A stretch of 64,000 nucleotides of DNA from VRUE01 sp963702575 (GTDB taxonomy: Bacteria; Actinomycetota; Thermoleophilia; Solirubrobacterales; 70-9): positions 1-64,000 of the forward strand of contig CAVPCU010000005.1 of NCBI GenBank assembly GCA_963702575.1, in the 5' to 3' direction. The notes under the pieces were generated by a model. That model was given only the letters and a program-made list of their open reading frames with translations, was not told the origin of the DNA and did not search any database. Each line of letters starts with the position of its first letter. Position 1 is the first letter of the stretch. The position numbers were made by a program, and so were the translations under genes. Shown here piece by piece: positions 50,626 to 60,537 of the stretch.

Positions 50626-53269
50626 GTGGTGCAGACCACCCACAAGATCCCCGGCGGCTCCGCGTCGACCTACGCGCAAGTACCTGACCTCGACCGCCTC
50701 CCGCGGCGACTACTACACCCGCGACGGGCGAGGACGCCGACCAGCCGGTGCCGAGCCGCTGGCACGGCTCGCCCGACCTCCTGCGCTCGCTCGGCCTCGA
50801 CGCCGAGGACGCCGGTCGAGCGCAGCGACCTGCGCGCGGTGATGCAGGGCTTCTCCCCGCTGAGCGGCGAGCCGCTGCGCCCCGCCGGCTCCGACGGCAC
50901 CCGGGTCGCCGGCGTCGAGCTGATGTTCGCCCCGCCGAAGAGCGTCTCGGCGCTGTGGGCCACCTCCGGCCCCTACCGCCGCGCCCAGATCGAGGCCGCC
51001 CACCGCCGCGCCGTGGCGAGCGCCCTGGCGCGAACCGAGCGCGAGGTCGCCCTGGTGAGGCGCAAGAGCGGCGGCGTCGTCCGCTTCGAGCGCGCCAAGA
51101 GCCTCCTCGCCGCCGAGTTCGTCCACACCTCCAGCCGCCTGGCCCAGGACCAGGAGGCCGGCGGGATCCCCGACCCCCAGCTGCACTCCCACCTCATCGT
51201 CTTCGCCGCCGAGCGCACCGACGGCAAGCTCGCCGCAATCGAATCGCGCCAGCCTCTACCGCTCCGCCCGTGAGAGCGGCGCCTGGTACCGCGCCGAGCT
51301 GGCGGCCAACCTGCGCGAGCTCGGCCTGCCGATCGAGCGCCGCACCGGCCGCGGCGGGCGCTACTTCGAGGTTCGCGGGCGTCCCCGAGGGCTCTGGCGA
51401 GCCGCTGGTCGTCTCGCTCCGAGGACGTCGACCGCGCCGCCCGCGCTCTTCCGCCAGCGCTACGGGCGCGAGCCCCGAGCCGGAGAGCTGGGCTCGCTGA
51501 CGACGGCCACCCGCGGCTCCAAGAGCGCCGCCGATCCGCATCGACGTCAACGACGCCTGGCGGGCGGTGGGGGAGGAGCACGGGCCTCGAGCGCCGAGCG
51601 CGCCGAGGCGCTGTTCGAGCGAGCGCTCGATCTGCAGAACGAGAAGCCCGTCGACCTGCGCGCCGAGCTGCTCGAAGAGGTCACCCGCGAGCGCGCGATG
51701 ATCGAGGAGCGCGAGCTGCGCGCCAAGGCGTACGAGCTTGCCGCCGGCGCCTGCCGGCCCGAGGAGGCCGATCGGCTGATCGACGAGCCTGGCGCGCTCC
51801 GGCGAGCTGGTCCGGCTCGAGGGCGGCATGTGGACGACCCGGCGCCTGCGCGAGATGGAGCAGGCCACGATCGCAGATCGCCGAGCGCCGCGCCGCCGAG
51901 AGCGCTGCGTCCCGTCAGCGAGCGATCCCTCAAGCAAGCCCGCCGCGAGGTCGGCAAGGAGATCCACGGCTCGCTCAGCCGCCGAGCAGCGCGAGGCGCT
52001 GGAGACGATCACCGGCCCCGGCGGCGTCTCCGTGCTCGTCGGCCGCGCCGGCACCGGCAAGGGCGTCGTGATCTCCGCCGCGGCCAGGGCCTGGCAGCTG
52101 GAGGGCTACGAGGTGATCGGCACCGCCGTCGCCGGCGCCACCGCGCAGCGGCTGAAGGAGGACGCGAGCCTCGATCGCTCCTTCACCGCCGACGGCCTCT
52201 GCAACGGCGTCGAGAAGGGCCGCATCGAGCTCGGCCCGAAGACGCGTCGTGATCATGGACGAGGCGGGGATGGCCGACACCGAGCGCCTCTCGCGGCTCA
52301 CGAAGCTCACCGCCGAGCGCCGCAGCCAAGCTCGTGCTCGCCGGCGACGCCGCGCAGCTCGGCCCGATCGGCGCCGGCGGCCTCTTCGAGCAGCTGCGAG
52401 GGCCGCGTCCCCACCGCCGAGCTGACCGAGGTCCACCGCGCCAACCACGAGTGGGAGCGCAGGGCTTGGGAGCAGGTCCGAAACGGCGAACCGGGGCCGG
52501 CACTTGCCTCCTACCAAGCCCACGACCGCCTCCACATCCACGACACCCGCGCCAGGCCGCGGAGGCGATGGTCGACGAACTGGGACGAGGCCAGGCGAAG
52601 ACCTGCCCGGCGGCAGGGCGGTGATGATCACCGACGCCTCCAACGCCGAGCGCGACCAGATCAACGCGATGGCCCAGGAGCGCCGCGCCGCAAGCGGGCG
52701 AGCTCGGCTCGCGCCGGGTCGAGCTGCCCGGCAAGCCCTACGGCCTGCGCGCCGGCGACGAGGTGATCTTCTCCGCCCAGTTCCACCTCCCCGGCGAGCG
52801 CCGGGTCGAGAACGGGATCACCGGCACCGTCGTCGACGCCGACCGCCACAGCGACCGGGTGACGATCGAGACCCACGAGCGCGAGCCCCGCGAGGTCGCG
52901 GTCGACACCAGCGAGTTCTCCGACCTCTCGCTCGTCCTACGCCGTTCACGTCTACAAGGCCCAGGGCATCACCGCCGAGACCTCAGGCGTCCTGATCGGC
53001 GGCTGGCAGACCGACCGCGAGCACGCCTACGTCGCGCTCAGCCGCGCCCGCGAGCAGCACCCAGGTCTACGTCTCGCGCGAGGACCTTGGCGAGCAGGGG
53101 ATGGACGTCGGCGCGATCGAGCGGCTCGGCGAGCGGATGCGCCACAGCGGCGCGCAGGAGGCGAGCGTCGCCAAGGAGGTCGACGAGAAGGCTGTCGAGC
53201 GCCAGGCACGGATCGAGCGCGAGATCGAGCCAAGATCGAGATCTCGACCGCGGCTTCGGGATCGAGTAG
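50626..53269 (+). CDS. MobF relaxase-helicase (TrwC/TraA-like), heavily frameshifted
   Basis: Nicks oriT and unwinds DNA in conjugative transfer. The relaxase half shows YLTSTASRGDYYTRDG, MFAPPKSVSALWATSGPYRR and the metal-binding HUH-type stretch DPQLHSHLIVFAAE. The helicase half shows LVGRAGTGKGVVISAAARAW (Walker A), VVIMDEAGMADTERLSRL (Walker B), KLVLAGDAAQLGPIGAGGLF and the late motifs VYAVHVYKAQGITAETSGVL and REHAYVALSRAREQ. It ends DRGFGIE at 53269. At least ten one-base slips break the reading; all those I resolved are insertions. The start is uncertain (GTG 50626). Confidence 0.85.
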
Positions 53270-53349
53270 GATCAACGGTACGGCTCCCTGCGCTCTATGG
53301 AAACGCGAGCCTGCTCACTCGCGCCAAAATCCGGCGCGAATCCGCGGCC

Positions 53350-53769
53350 CTAGATCACTACCCCTGCATCGAGCCCAATTTCGAGCGCTGCCGTCAGCAC
53401 TCTCATGGGAGCCGTCTGCAAGACATCGAAGGGCCGTTCGCTGCCGAAATGCTCGGGATCAAGACTCATTAGCCAGCGTAGTGCCCGCTCAGGCTCCATC
53501 CCGCCGTCGAGAAGAGCTTTCAGCACGGCTCGCACGTAGTCCAACGCCATAGCTGCCTCTGGTCGCGGCTCCGTGCCGCCCGCAGCCCAGTGGCGCACTC
53601 CGCTCTCCGTAGTGCCAGTAATTTCCGCCAGCTCGCCTGCGGTCATGCCAACTGCGAGGATCCCCTTGACCCGCTCCTTCGTTGTCGCCGTAGGCGCTAA
53701 GTACCGCAATAGCTCGCTGCCGTTCAGTTTCGGGCGACGGCGTCTGCGAGGACTTTTAGTCGCAGCCAT
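53350..53769 (-). CDS. MbcA/ParS-like Xre antitoxin-domain protein
   Basis: 139 aa. The basic N-terminus (SPRRRRRPKLN) leads to an HTH (MTAGELAEITGTTESGVRHW) and a C-terminal DUF2384-like block: EPERALRWLMSLDPEHFGSE, RPFDVLQTAPMRVLTAALEI. Such proteins neutralise RES-domain toxins that degrade NAD. No RES gene is adjacent, so it may be an orphan, regulator or anti-defence component of the element. Confidence 0.65.
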   Translation of the reverse strand: MAATKSPRRRRRPKLNGSELLRYLAPTATTKERVKGILAVGMTAGELAEITGTTESGVRHWAAGGTEPRPEAAMALDYVRAVLKALLDGGMEPERALRWLMSLDPEHFGSERPFDVLQTAPMRVLTAALEIGLDAGVVI

Positions 53770-53979
53770 CAGGTTATGTGGGTCCGACGGGGGACTCTCA
53801 GCCCATCGTGCATCGTCGGCAACCTACCCGAATTTGCTTGCACAAATCCTTCATTGGGCACGCAGACTAGGCGCATGTACGGACGGATTTTCGGCAGGCC
53901 TCTTGGGCCAGGGTTCTTCAGCATGCTTCCTAGCATACATAATTACGCCAAAATGGTTGTTTCTAGGCTCCTATTCCGA

Positions 53980-54010
53980 TTGACTTTTTGCGCCTAAACT
54001 GCGCTATAAT
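53980..54010 (+). promoter_or_regulatory. Sigma-70-type promoter of the 298-aa cargo gene
   Basis: TTGACT at 53980-53985 and a perfect TATAAT at 54005-54010 with a 19-nt spacer, in an AT-rich gap. One of the clearest promoters in the window; the transcript would start about 48 nt before the coding start. Confidence 0.65.
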
Positions 54011-54018
54011 GATTCTAG

Positions 54019-54034
54019 CTGGCTGCACAGCCAG
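54019..54034 (+). promoter_or_regulatory. Inverted repeat at +2 to +17 of the cargo promoter
   Basis: ctggctg-ca-cagccag, perfect 7-bp arms, just after the -10 box. Position suits a repressor operator or a 5' UTR hairpin. Confidence 0.5.
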
Positions 54035-54064
54035 TTAGGGCAAATCGGAAAGGGGGCACGTCAG

Positions 54065-54961
54065 ATGGCTAAGAAGTACGATCCTGATCGCTTTCATCGC
54101 AAGTGGGATCAAATGGAGGATCCAGAGTCTGCCTCCGCCGAAGCCTTGCGCATGCTTGAGGACATTCAGCGCGGCTGGCTCGATCCGATCGCCAATTTTG
54201 AGGCGCTCAGAAAAGGGATCGAGGCGGCTTGGGATGGGCCGCTCAGCAACATCCCGATCGCACACGAGGCGCTGATGAAAGCCGAGATTGCCTTCTACGA
54301 CGCTCAACGCAATCTAGAGTTCGGAAGTGCCGAGCAGATTTTGTTTCTCGCCCAAACTCAAGAACTCCTAGCTCGGAGCTGGCATCGGAAGCCAAATCCG
54401 AAGCAGGCATTCATGATCGCCTACGCGGTAATCAGGAGGCTGGAGGACATCGCCGGCGGGCGCCCGGCCTTAATCGAGATTATTGGCCGCCCCACGCCGA
54501 GTGCCCTTGCTGAGGCGACAGTCGAAGTTCTCGGCATCTATATTGCTGCGCTACGACGCGTTGAATCGCACCCAGAGCAGAGTTTCCGCTCGGGCGTGGA
54601 GGCTGATCTCTACAAGATCGGCCTCGATCTCGTTTCTTCCTACCTCGGTCCCGATCTAACCCCCCGGGTGATTTACCCCGGCACCGACGCCTTGGCAGCC
54701 CAGTGGTTCTACCGGTGGGTCCACGATGACGCGACTCCCGATGTCCTGGTTGACGCCCTCTATGACCTTGACGAGGCAACGAGACCCGCCGAGAAACGAA
54801 GTGAGGTCACCGCGCATGCGCGTGATGCTGAGTACGCCCGCCGCAAAGGCGACATGGACTTGGCTAAGGCCGAGGGTAGCGCCTTCGTCAGCGCGCTCGA
54901 GCTGCTGGGCATGATCAGGCACCTGACCACAATCCGCGAGCAGGGGTACTTCGCGACTTAA
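54065..54961 (+). CDS. Unknown 298-aa cargo protein of the mobile element
   Basis: 298 aa, mostly alpha-helical, no signal peptide or membrane segment. FHRKWDQMEDPESASAEALR, AWDGPLSNIPIAHEALMKAE and a mid-region AQTQELLARSWHRKPNPKQA; then AATVEVLGIYIAALRRVESH-like helices (ATVEVLGIYIAALRRVESHP). I recognise no family. Intact frame, lower GC than neighbours, its own strong promoter and a palindrome: the profile of expressed accessory cargo. GGGGG lies about 10 nt before ATG 54065. Stop overlaps that of the convergent coupling-protein gene. Confidence 0.75.
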   Translation: MAKKYDPDRFHRKWDQMEDPESASAEALRMLEDIQRGWLDPIANFEALRKGIEAAWDGPLSNIPIAHEALMKAEIAFYDAQRNLEFGSAEQILFLAQTQELLARSWHRKPNPKQAFMIAYAVIRRLEDIAGGRPALIEIIGRPTPSALAEATVEVLGIYIAALRRVESHPEQSFRSGVEADLYKIGLDLVSSYLGPDLTPRVIYPGTDALAAQWFYRWVHDDATPDVLVDALYDLDEATRPAEKRSEVTAHARDAEYARRKGDMDLAKAEGSAFVSALELLGMIRHLTTIREQGYFAT

Positions 54962-56644
54962 GCCTCTAGGTTAGTTCCGCTCGGCCTACCGCGAGCAAAC
55001 TCCTCGCTCTTGCCGCCCAGCGTCCGCCACGGCTCCGTCTCAAACCACCGCGTCAACCCGATCAGCCCCCACTCCGCCCCGCGCAGCAGCAGCCCCTGTC
55101 CGGGCGGGAGCTTCGCGATCTCCCCGGGCGTCAGGACCCGCTGGCGCTGCGTCTGGTAGCTGACCGATTCGTTGTAGCCGTGCGGGCTGAGCCATTCGTC
55201 GTCCTCGCTGGCGCCGAGCGAGGAGGAGACCACCTTGCGGTCGTACTCCCCAAGCGCCAGCGAGATGCCTTCCAGGGTGCGGCTGTCGCCGATGCCCGAT
55301 AGAACCGCCTTGGTCTGGAACAGGCTCATGAATCCCTCGGCCGCGTCAGCCCCCCAGCGGCTCCGCGCTTGGCTCAGGTCCTGCAGGCCGACCATCACCT
55401 GCAGCCTCTGCCCTCCCGCCTGGGAGATCAGCGCCGGTAGGTCGTGGATCGGCGCGATGTTGGCGACCTCGTCCAGCGCCCACAGCATCGCCGGCCCGTC
55501 CACGTCGTCGTTTGCCGCCCGCTTGTAGACGGCGTGGCGGATCTGCTCCAGCAGACCGACGATCAGCGGCGCGCAGAGCGCCTGGCGGTGCTCGGGCGCG
55601 GTGATGTAGATCGTGTCCGTCGAGGCGGCGAAGCGGGCCGGGTCGAAGTTGGGGTTGGTCGCCGCCGCCCTGACCGCGTCGGCGTTGTAGGCGGCGAGGA
55701 CGCCGGCGGTGGCGGAGAAGATCGAGGAGCGCTCGCGGGCGTCGGTCTGCTCGATCCCCGCCGAGCACGTCGGCGGCGATCTCCGAGTCGGCGTCGAGAA
55801 GCGCCTGCTCGCGCCGGGGCGAGGTCCTGGCGCAGCGTCCAGCGCAGCACCTCCGCGATCGGGCGATCGGTCAGGTTGGCCGCGTACAGCAGCGGCGCGA
55901 GCAGCGCCGCGGCCCGCTCTGTCCAGTGGCTCTCGTTCGTCGTCCCGCTCGCCCGGCCGCGTGCAGGCGGCCATCGCCCTCGCCATCACCAGCGCCTCGT
56001 CCCAGCTCGGCGCCGCCGCCACCGGCGACCAGCACAGCCGCCGCACCCCGTCGGGCAGCTGTCGCTCGGTGGCCGAGGGGTCGAACAGCCACGCCTGGCC
56101 CACTTCCGATCTCGCCGCCACCGTGGCCCGCATCACCTCGGGCTTGGTCGACGGTGGCGATCACCGCCCCCGAGGCCCCCATCACGGCGGGGATCATCAC
56201 CGCGCTCGTCTTCCCCGAGCGCGGCGGGCCGAGCACCATCACCGCGCTCTCGGGGTCGGCGAGGACCCAGCTCCGCCTTGCCCTGAGATGCCGAGGTAGG
56301 CGCCGCCGCCCAGGCCGGGCGACCTTGGCCCGCACCGCGGCGCCGAGCGTCTCGGTTCCCTCCCGACCGAGGGTCAAGTCCGCAGCAGCCGGGCTCGTCC
56401 TCTGCAGCAGGGACACAAGCCAGCCGAGCGGATCGCCCCGATACCGCCGAGGGCCCCAACCGCCAGCTTCGCAAGCCAACCCAGTGCCAGCGCCTCGAGG
56501 CTCCAGGCGAATGCGTCCTGGCCGCCGGGGTGGACGGCGCCGTAGGCAACCAACGGCGAGCGCGTAAAAGCCCGCGAGCTTCCACAGCCACTCCCATCTC
56601 CTCGGCCGGGCGGCGGCGCCATTTCTTGATGGGAGGGTCCCCAA
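54958..56644 (-). CDS. Conjugative coupling protein (TraD/VirD4-like), frameshifted
   Basis: Membrane ATPase that brings the relaxosome to a secretion channel. Two N-terminal membrane segments (WLWKLAGFYALAV and ALALGWLAKLAVGALGGIGA), Walker A in VMVLGPPRSGKTSAVMIPAV, and the C-terminal TraM-recognition-type part TDTIYITAPEHRQALCAPLI, MLWALDEVANIAPIHDLPAL, GLQDLSQARSRWG (all in an intact 55.0-55.7 kb frame). Single-base slips cluster from 55740 to 56500. The start is uncertain. Ends EEFARGRPSGTNLEA. Confidence 0.8.
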
Positions 56645-56663
56645 CCGCGTTTTGCAAGTGCCC

Positions 56664-56693
56664 TTGACATTTGCATTGACTTTAACATCACAA
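56664..56693 (+). promoter_or_regulatory. Possible promoter for the 56736 gene
   Basis: TTGACA (56664-56669) and CACAAT (56688-56693) with an 18-nt spacer in the AT-rich divergent gap. The -10 match is only 4 of 6. Confidence 0.35.
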
Positions 56694-56735
56694 TAAGACA
56701 AGCAAAGTCAAGACGGCGACGCTTGGAGAAACCAA

Positions 56736-57049
56736 ATGCCACCCAAACGCCACACCCTCGGAGTCAAGCGCCAGATCGACCGCGAAATGAGGCAGGTCGA
56801 GAAGCGAACGGGATCGCCTGGCTCGCCGCCAGGGCCGCTCTCGACGGCGAGGCCGTTCTGCCCAAGGAGAAAGCCAAGCGCTTCTCCCAGGACGACGTCG
56901 GCGGCCTACCTGACCGAGCACCCCGAATCCACCTACATCGAGGTCGCCGAGGGCCTCGGCGCCTCGCCGATCAACGTCGCCGCCCACCTCAGCCGCGGCC
57001 AAAAGGCGTCAGGTTCCGCAACTCCGACGGCAAATGGAGCTTGCAGTGA
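56736..57049 (+). CDS. Small putative DNA-binding protein (frameshifted)
   Basis: About 103 aa: MPPKRHTLGVKRQIDREMRQ, then RFSQDDVAAYLTEHPESTYI, EVAEGLGASPINVAAHLSRG and the end FRNSDGKWSLQ. The central part is a short winged-helix-like pattern often found in element-borne accessory proteins. Three frames are needed, with slips near 56815, 56905 and 57000. Confidence 0.55.
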
Positions 57050-57088
57050 TGGGGCTTGGGCTCAGGCAGACCGTAAGGAGGAGCGGCG

Positions 57089-57916
57089 ATGAAGGCGAGG
57101 GTGGGCGCGTACCTGATCCGCCCCGGCGACGTCAACCCCGGCTGGATCGCGCTCTACGCGGCTACGTGGGCGCTGCAGTGGTTCTGCGCCGGCTTTCGCT
57201 ATTTCGCCGCCGCCGCGTCCTGGTCGTGCTCAACTGGGTAACGGGCTGGGGCTTGCCGGTCCACTACCTGGCGCTCGCGGTCGCCTTCGGGCCGCTGGTC
57301 GTCTCCCTTGCGACCCTCGTCCTGCCCCTGGGCGGTTGGTGGTTCGAGCACCAGGAAGGGGGCCGGAGGCCCTCGGAGCGCGAGCGCGCGGCCTTCGAGG
57401 CGGCGTTCGCCCAGCTGCGCAGCGCCGACCCGAGCCTGCGCCCGGCGCAGCGCTGGTTCGTCACCGACGAGGCCGAGCCCAACGCCTGCGTCTACGCGAA
57501 CGCCCTGATGGTCACCCGTGGCCTGCTCGACAGTGCCTTCTTCCCCGCCGTGCTCGCGCACGAGCTCGGGCACCTCAACTCCAGCGACGCGCGGGTCACC
57601 GCGGCGGTGTACCGGATCACCACGCCGCCTCGCAACCCGGTCGAGCGCCCCTTCAGGATCGCTTGCCTGGCTGTCAGCGGCCGGATCGGATGGCGCCGGT
57701 GCGGACCCTCTGGGCGATGTACTGGCGCAGCCGGGAGGCACGGTCGCCGACGAGTACGCCGCAAGGCTCGGGCAGGGAGACGCGCTCGCGGCCTACCTCG
57801 ACGCCTACGCGCTGGAGGGCGACCTGCCAACCCCGTTCAAGGCCTTCGGCGACACCTCCCACCCCTGGACCGAGCACCGCATCGACGACCTCCAGGCGCG
57901 GCAGGGCAACAGCTAA
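57089..57916 (+). CDS. M48-like membrane metalloprotease (frameshifted)
   Basis: ATG at 57089 behind GGAGGAG. Hydrophobic N-terminus (VNPGWIALYAATWALQWFCA and LALAVAFGPLVVSLATLVLP), then NACVYANALMVTRGLLDSAF, the zinc motif VLAHELGHLNSSDARVTAAV and DEYAARLGQGDALAAYLDAY followed by SHPWTEHRIDDL, matching the M48 order of HExxH, distal Glu and late His/Arg. Slips near 57215, 57690 and 57735. Unusual as an IME cargo; role unknown. Confidence 0.75.
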
Positions 57917-58058
57917 CTCCGGGGCGGGAACCCGTCAAGGTCGCCCCTGCGGGGCGGCCCTTCGGGCTGGGGCTGACGCCCCTCCCTGTGACTGAACCCC
58001 GCCCCTGCGTTGAGGTGGCGATTACGTCGGCAGAGCCGACGGGACAGAGGAGCCTGAG

Positions 58059-58426
58059 ATGGACGCGTTGAGAGCGACACCAACCCGTAGAGCGCGAGAG
58101 CGCGGCTCAGCGCGGCGCGGGCTTGCGGCGGTGCCGCACCGTGTCGCGGTCGACCTCTCGCCACAGGCCGTCGAGCGGATCGCCGCCCGGGTCGCGGCGC
58201 TCCTGCGAGCAGCGCGAGCCGCAGGGGAAGCCGGAGCTGATCAGCGCCGGCGAGCTGGCCCGCGCGCCTGAGGGTGGAGCGCCCCTGGGTCTACCGGCAC
58301 CGCCACCTGCTCGGCGGCCTTCGCATCGGCACGGGCCCGAAGGCGCCCTGGCGCTTCGATTACGAGCAGGCCGTCGAGGCGCTGCGGCGCCACCAGGTAG
58401 AGCGGCGGAGTGGGGGAGGCCGGTGA
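58059..58426 (+). CDS. Excisionase-like HTH protein (frameshifted)
   Basis: About 120 aa once rejoined. LSPQAVERIAARVAALL, then QGKPELISAGELARALRVER, PWVYRHRHLLGGLRIGTGPK and APWRFDYEQAVEALRRHQ fit the MerR-like/HTH_17 fold used by recombination directionality factors and plasmid regulators. It precedes the integrase gene, in the opposite orientation. Slips near 58203 and 58270. Confidence 0.6.
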
Positions 58427-58812
58427 TGCGGGTTCTTCGGCGATCCCAACCCGCAATTCGTTGTGCTGGCAGGGGTCCGTCAGAGCGCTTTCGCACGTCT
58501 TGGGGGTATGGCCGCAGTAACGACAACTCATCGGTCCTGGCCGTCAAGCCGAGCCGTGAGCCGTTTGGCGTCCCGGTTCGGCCGTCGGCTGGGCGGCGGG
58601 GGAGAGTCTCGCGCTCCCAGCGCTTGGATAGCCATGGTCCGGCCTTACGCCTGCCGCGGGTGCCCATCGTGAGCGCCCTCGGCGCCAAGCCTCGTGATCC
58701 GCTGAAGCGCGTTGACCTCGCGAGCCCGGCGCTGGACAGGCGAAGCAGCGCGGGCACCGGCGCACCCGGGACGGCCCGCGCGCAGTTCGCCCGAACCTTC
58801 GCCGATGTCCTC
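58427..58812. other. Region between HTH gene and integrase, no confident gene
   Basis: 386 nt with only low-quality Arg/Ser/Gly-rich frames. No palindromes strong enough to call. Part of it might belong to the HTH gene's 3' end or be noncoding. Confidence 0.4.
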
Positions 58813-60300
58813 TCAGGACGGTTTGGGGGTCGCTGGTCCGTCGGATGGGAGCGTCCGGATCGTGCCGCGCCGCCCCCTGACGGGGACGGGCGGGCCTTCT
58901 CCGGCGAGGAATAGCCGCGTGCGGTCGGCGATCGGCAGCTTGCCGTTGCGCCCGCTCTCGCTCGTTCTCCAGACGAACACCGAGTCGAAGACGGAGTGAA
59001 GCAACCGGCGCCGATCCTCCAGCGTCAGGTCCTCCCAGACGCTGCCCAGATCGGCCTCGAGATCGAGCCGGTGCCGCGTGCCTTCGGCCTCGCGCAGGCG
59101 CTCTCGCAGCGCTTCCACCGCTGCGTGGCGCTTCTCCACGGTGCGCAGGAAAGCGTCCGATTGCTGGCCGCCGAGCGCGTCTGCCAGGCGACCGTCCAGG
59201 GTCGCCTCCAGCTCAGCCTCGGCTTCCGCCAATGCCTGGGCGAGCTCTGAGTCGGCGCTGTCGTCCTCGACGCTCCGCCCCGTCGCGCCCTCGGCGAACT
59301 CGAAGAGCTGCTCGGTGACGAACGGCTCGATCACCGTCGCCTTCACGGCCGCAGGGGACGGGCACCGGCCCGCGGCCTTGTCGGGCTTGCAGCGGTACTC
59401 GAGAAAGGGTTTGCCGTGCCGGGTCTTGCCCATCGACGCCTTCATCGCGTAGCTGCATCCGGCGCAGCGCAGGATCCCCGAGAGCAGTCCGCTGGCGCGC
59501 CCCGAGCGGCTTGGGTGAACCCCGCGGGCCGTGTTGGCGGCGTTCCACTCCGCAAGCCCGACCAGCGGCTCGTGCGCCTCGGCGTTGACGATCGAGCCGG
59601 CGCGCGCCTCGCCGAGGTAGACGCGGTTGGCAACGATGCTCCGCACGGTCGCGACCGTCCAGTTCTCGTTGCCCCACGGCGTTACCAGCCCGCGTTCCTC
59701 GAGGAAGCGGGCGAGTTGCGTCCAGGACTGCCCCGCCGCGCGGCGCTCGAACAGCTCCCGGATCGTCGGCGCCGCTTGCGGGTCGGGCTCCAGCACGCGA
59801 CCCTCGCCCCGGCGGTAGCCGCTCGGCACGCGACCCGACACGTGGATGCCCCGCGAGACGGCGGAGCGCCGCGCCGCGTTCCAGTTCTCGCGGATGCGCG
59901 CCAGCTCCAGCTCCCCCAGCGCGGCGAACAGGTCGGCGAGGAACTTGCCCATGTAGCCGGAGGTGTCGATCCCCTCGCCGACGGTGCAGAGGACGCCGCC
60001 CGCGTCCCGTATCCGCGCCAGCAGGTTGGCGGAGTCCTGTACCGAGCGCCCGAAGCGGTCCAGGCGGGCGACCACCAGCCCTTCGCTTTTGCCCGCCTCG
60101 ATCCGCTCGATCGCGGCGGTCAGGCCCGGCCGGTCGGCTTTCGATCCGGGCTGATCGAGATCCTCATGCCACTTGACGATCGAGTGGCCCTGCGAGCGCG
60201 CCCAGGCTTTGATTCGCTCGCGCTGCTCCTTCGGCGAGATGAACGCATCGCCCGACCGTCCGGCGACCCGAGAGACCCTGATGTAGCCCTCAAGCTTCAT
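58813..60300 (-). CDS. Large serine recombinase (integrase)
   Basis: 495 aa, intact. The resolvase domain starts LEGYIRVSRVAGRSGD with nucleophile S10 and has VVARLDRFGRSVQDSANLLA. The recombinase domain is SGRVPSGYRRGEGRVLEPDP, WTQLARFLEERGLVTPWGNE and WTVATVRSIVANRVYLGEAR. The zinc ribbon is LRCAGCSYAMK with YRCKPDKAAGRCPSP, followed by a coiled coil (ELAQALAEAEAELEATLDGR). Such enzymes integrate phages and elements at short att sites without host factors. Being intact among broken genes argues that the slips elsewhere are local artefacts. Confidence 0.94.
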   Translation of the reverse strand: MKLEGYIRVSRVAGRSGDAFISPKEQRERIKAWARSQGHSIVKWHEDLDQPGSKADRPGLTAAIERIEAGKSEGLVVARLDRFGRSVQDSANLLARIRDAGGVLCTVGEGIDTSGYMGKFLADLFAALGELELARIRENWNAARRSAVSRGIHVSGRVPSGYRRGEGRVLEPDPQAAPTIRELFERRAAGQSWTQLARFLEERGLVTPWGNENWTVATVRSIVANRVYLGEARAGSIVNAEAHEPLVGLAEWNAANTARGVHPSRSGRASGLLSGILRCAGCSYAMKASMGKTRHGKPFLEYRCKPDKAAGRCPSPAAVKATVIEPFVTEQLFEFAEGATGRSVEDDSADSELAQALAEAEAELEATLDGRLADALGGQQSDAFLRTVEKRHAAVEALRERLREAEGTRHRLDLEADLGSVWEDLTLEDRRRLLHSVFDSVFVWRTSESGRNGKLPIADRTRLFLAGEGPPVPVRGRRGTIRTLPSDGPATPKPS

Positions 60301-60326
60301 CTAAGTTTCGCCCCCTAACATTGTAA

Positions 60327-60410
60327 TTGAACGGCAAGCAGGGCACCGAGCTGGCCGGGGTGATCGTCGACAAGATCAAGGAAGCGGTCGACAAGGTGGC
60401 GTTCAAGTGA
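60327..60410 (+). pseudogene. 3' remnant of a disrupted gene next to the integrase
   Basis: The frame reads NGKQGTELAGVIVDKIKEAV then DKVAFK and stops at 60410; it is closed upstream by TAA at 60324. A good-quality C-terminal helix without a beginning, right at the integrase start, fits the attR junction of an element that split a host gene. I cannot identify the gene. Confidence 0.55.
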
Positions 60411-60520
60411 GGGTGGAGGAGGGGCGGCTCGGGTCGCGGGCCGCCCCGCTCACCTTCCTGCCCTGGGCGGGGCGGATCGGCCGGGGCGCGAACGGCGGTA
60501 TTCCGACCGACGCGCGGCTT

Positions 60521-60537
60521 ATGCTGTATTCCAGCAT
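60521..60537 (+). promoter_or_regulatory. Operator-like inverted repeat over the antitoxin start
   Basis: ATGCTG-TATTC-CAGCAT, perfect 6-bp arms, with the last AT being part of the RHH start codon. It suggests autorepression by the antitoxin at a nearly leaderless transcript. Confidence 0.5.

Larger units (their letters stand above)
50540..60330. mobile_element. Integrative mobilizable element (MobF relaxase, coupling protein, serine integrase)
   Basis: Within 9.8 kb lie a MobF relaxase-helicase, an orphan antitoxin-like gene, an unknown cargo gene, a VirD4/TraD-like coupling protein, an M48 protease, two small HTH-type proteins and a large serine integrase beside a gene remnant. No VirB4/TraE ATPase or other transfer channel gene is seen, so the element would rely on a helper. 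Both ends are approximate. Confidence 0.65.

Noticed and set aside
20600..60400. Insertion sequences
   Set aside because: I looked for transposase motifs and paired short terminal repeats around the rearranged regions and saw none; only the serine recombinase is present.
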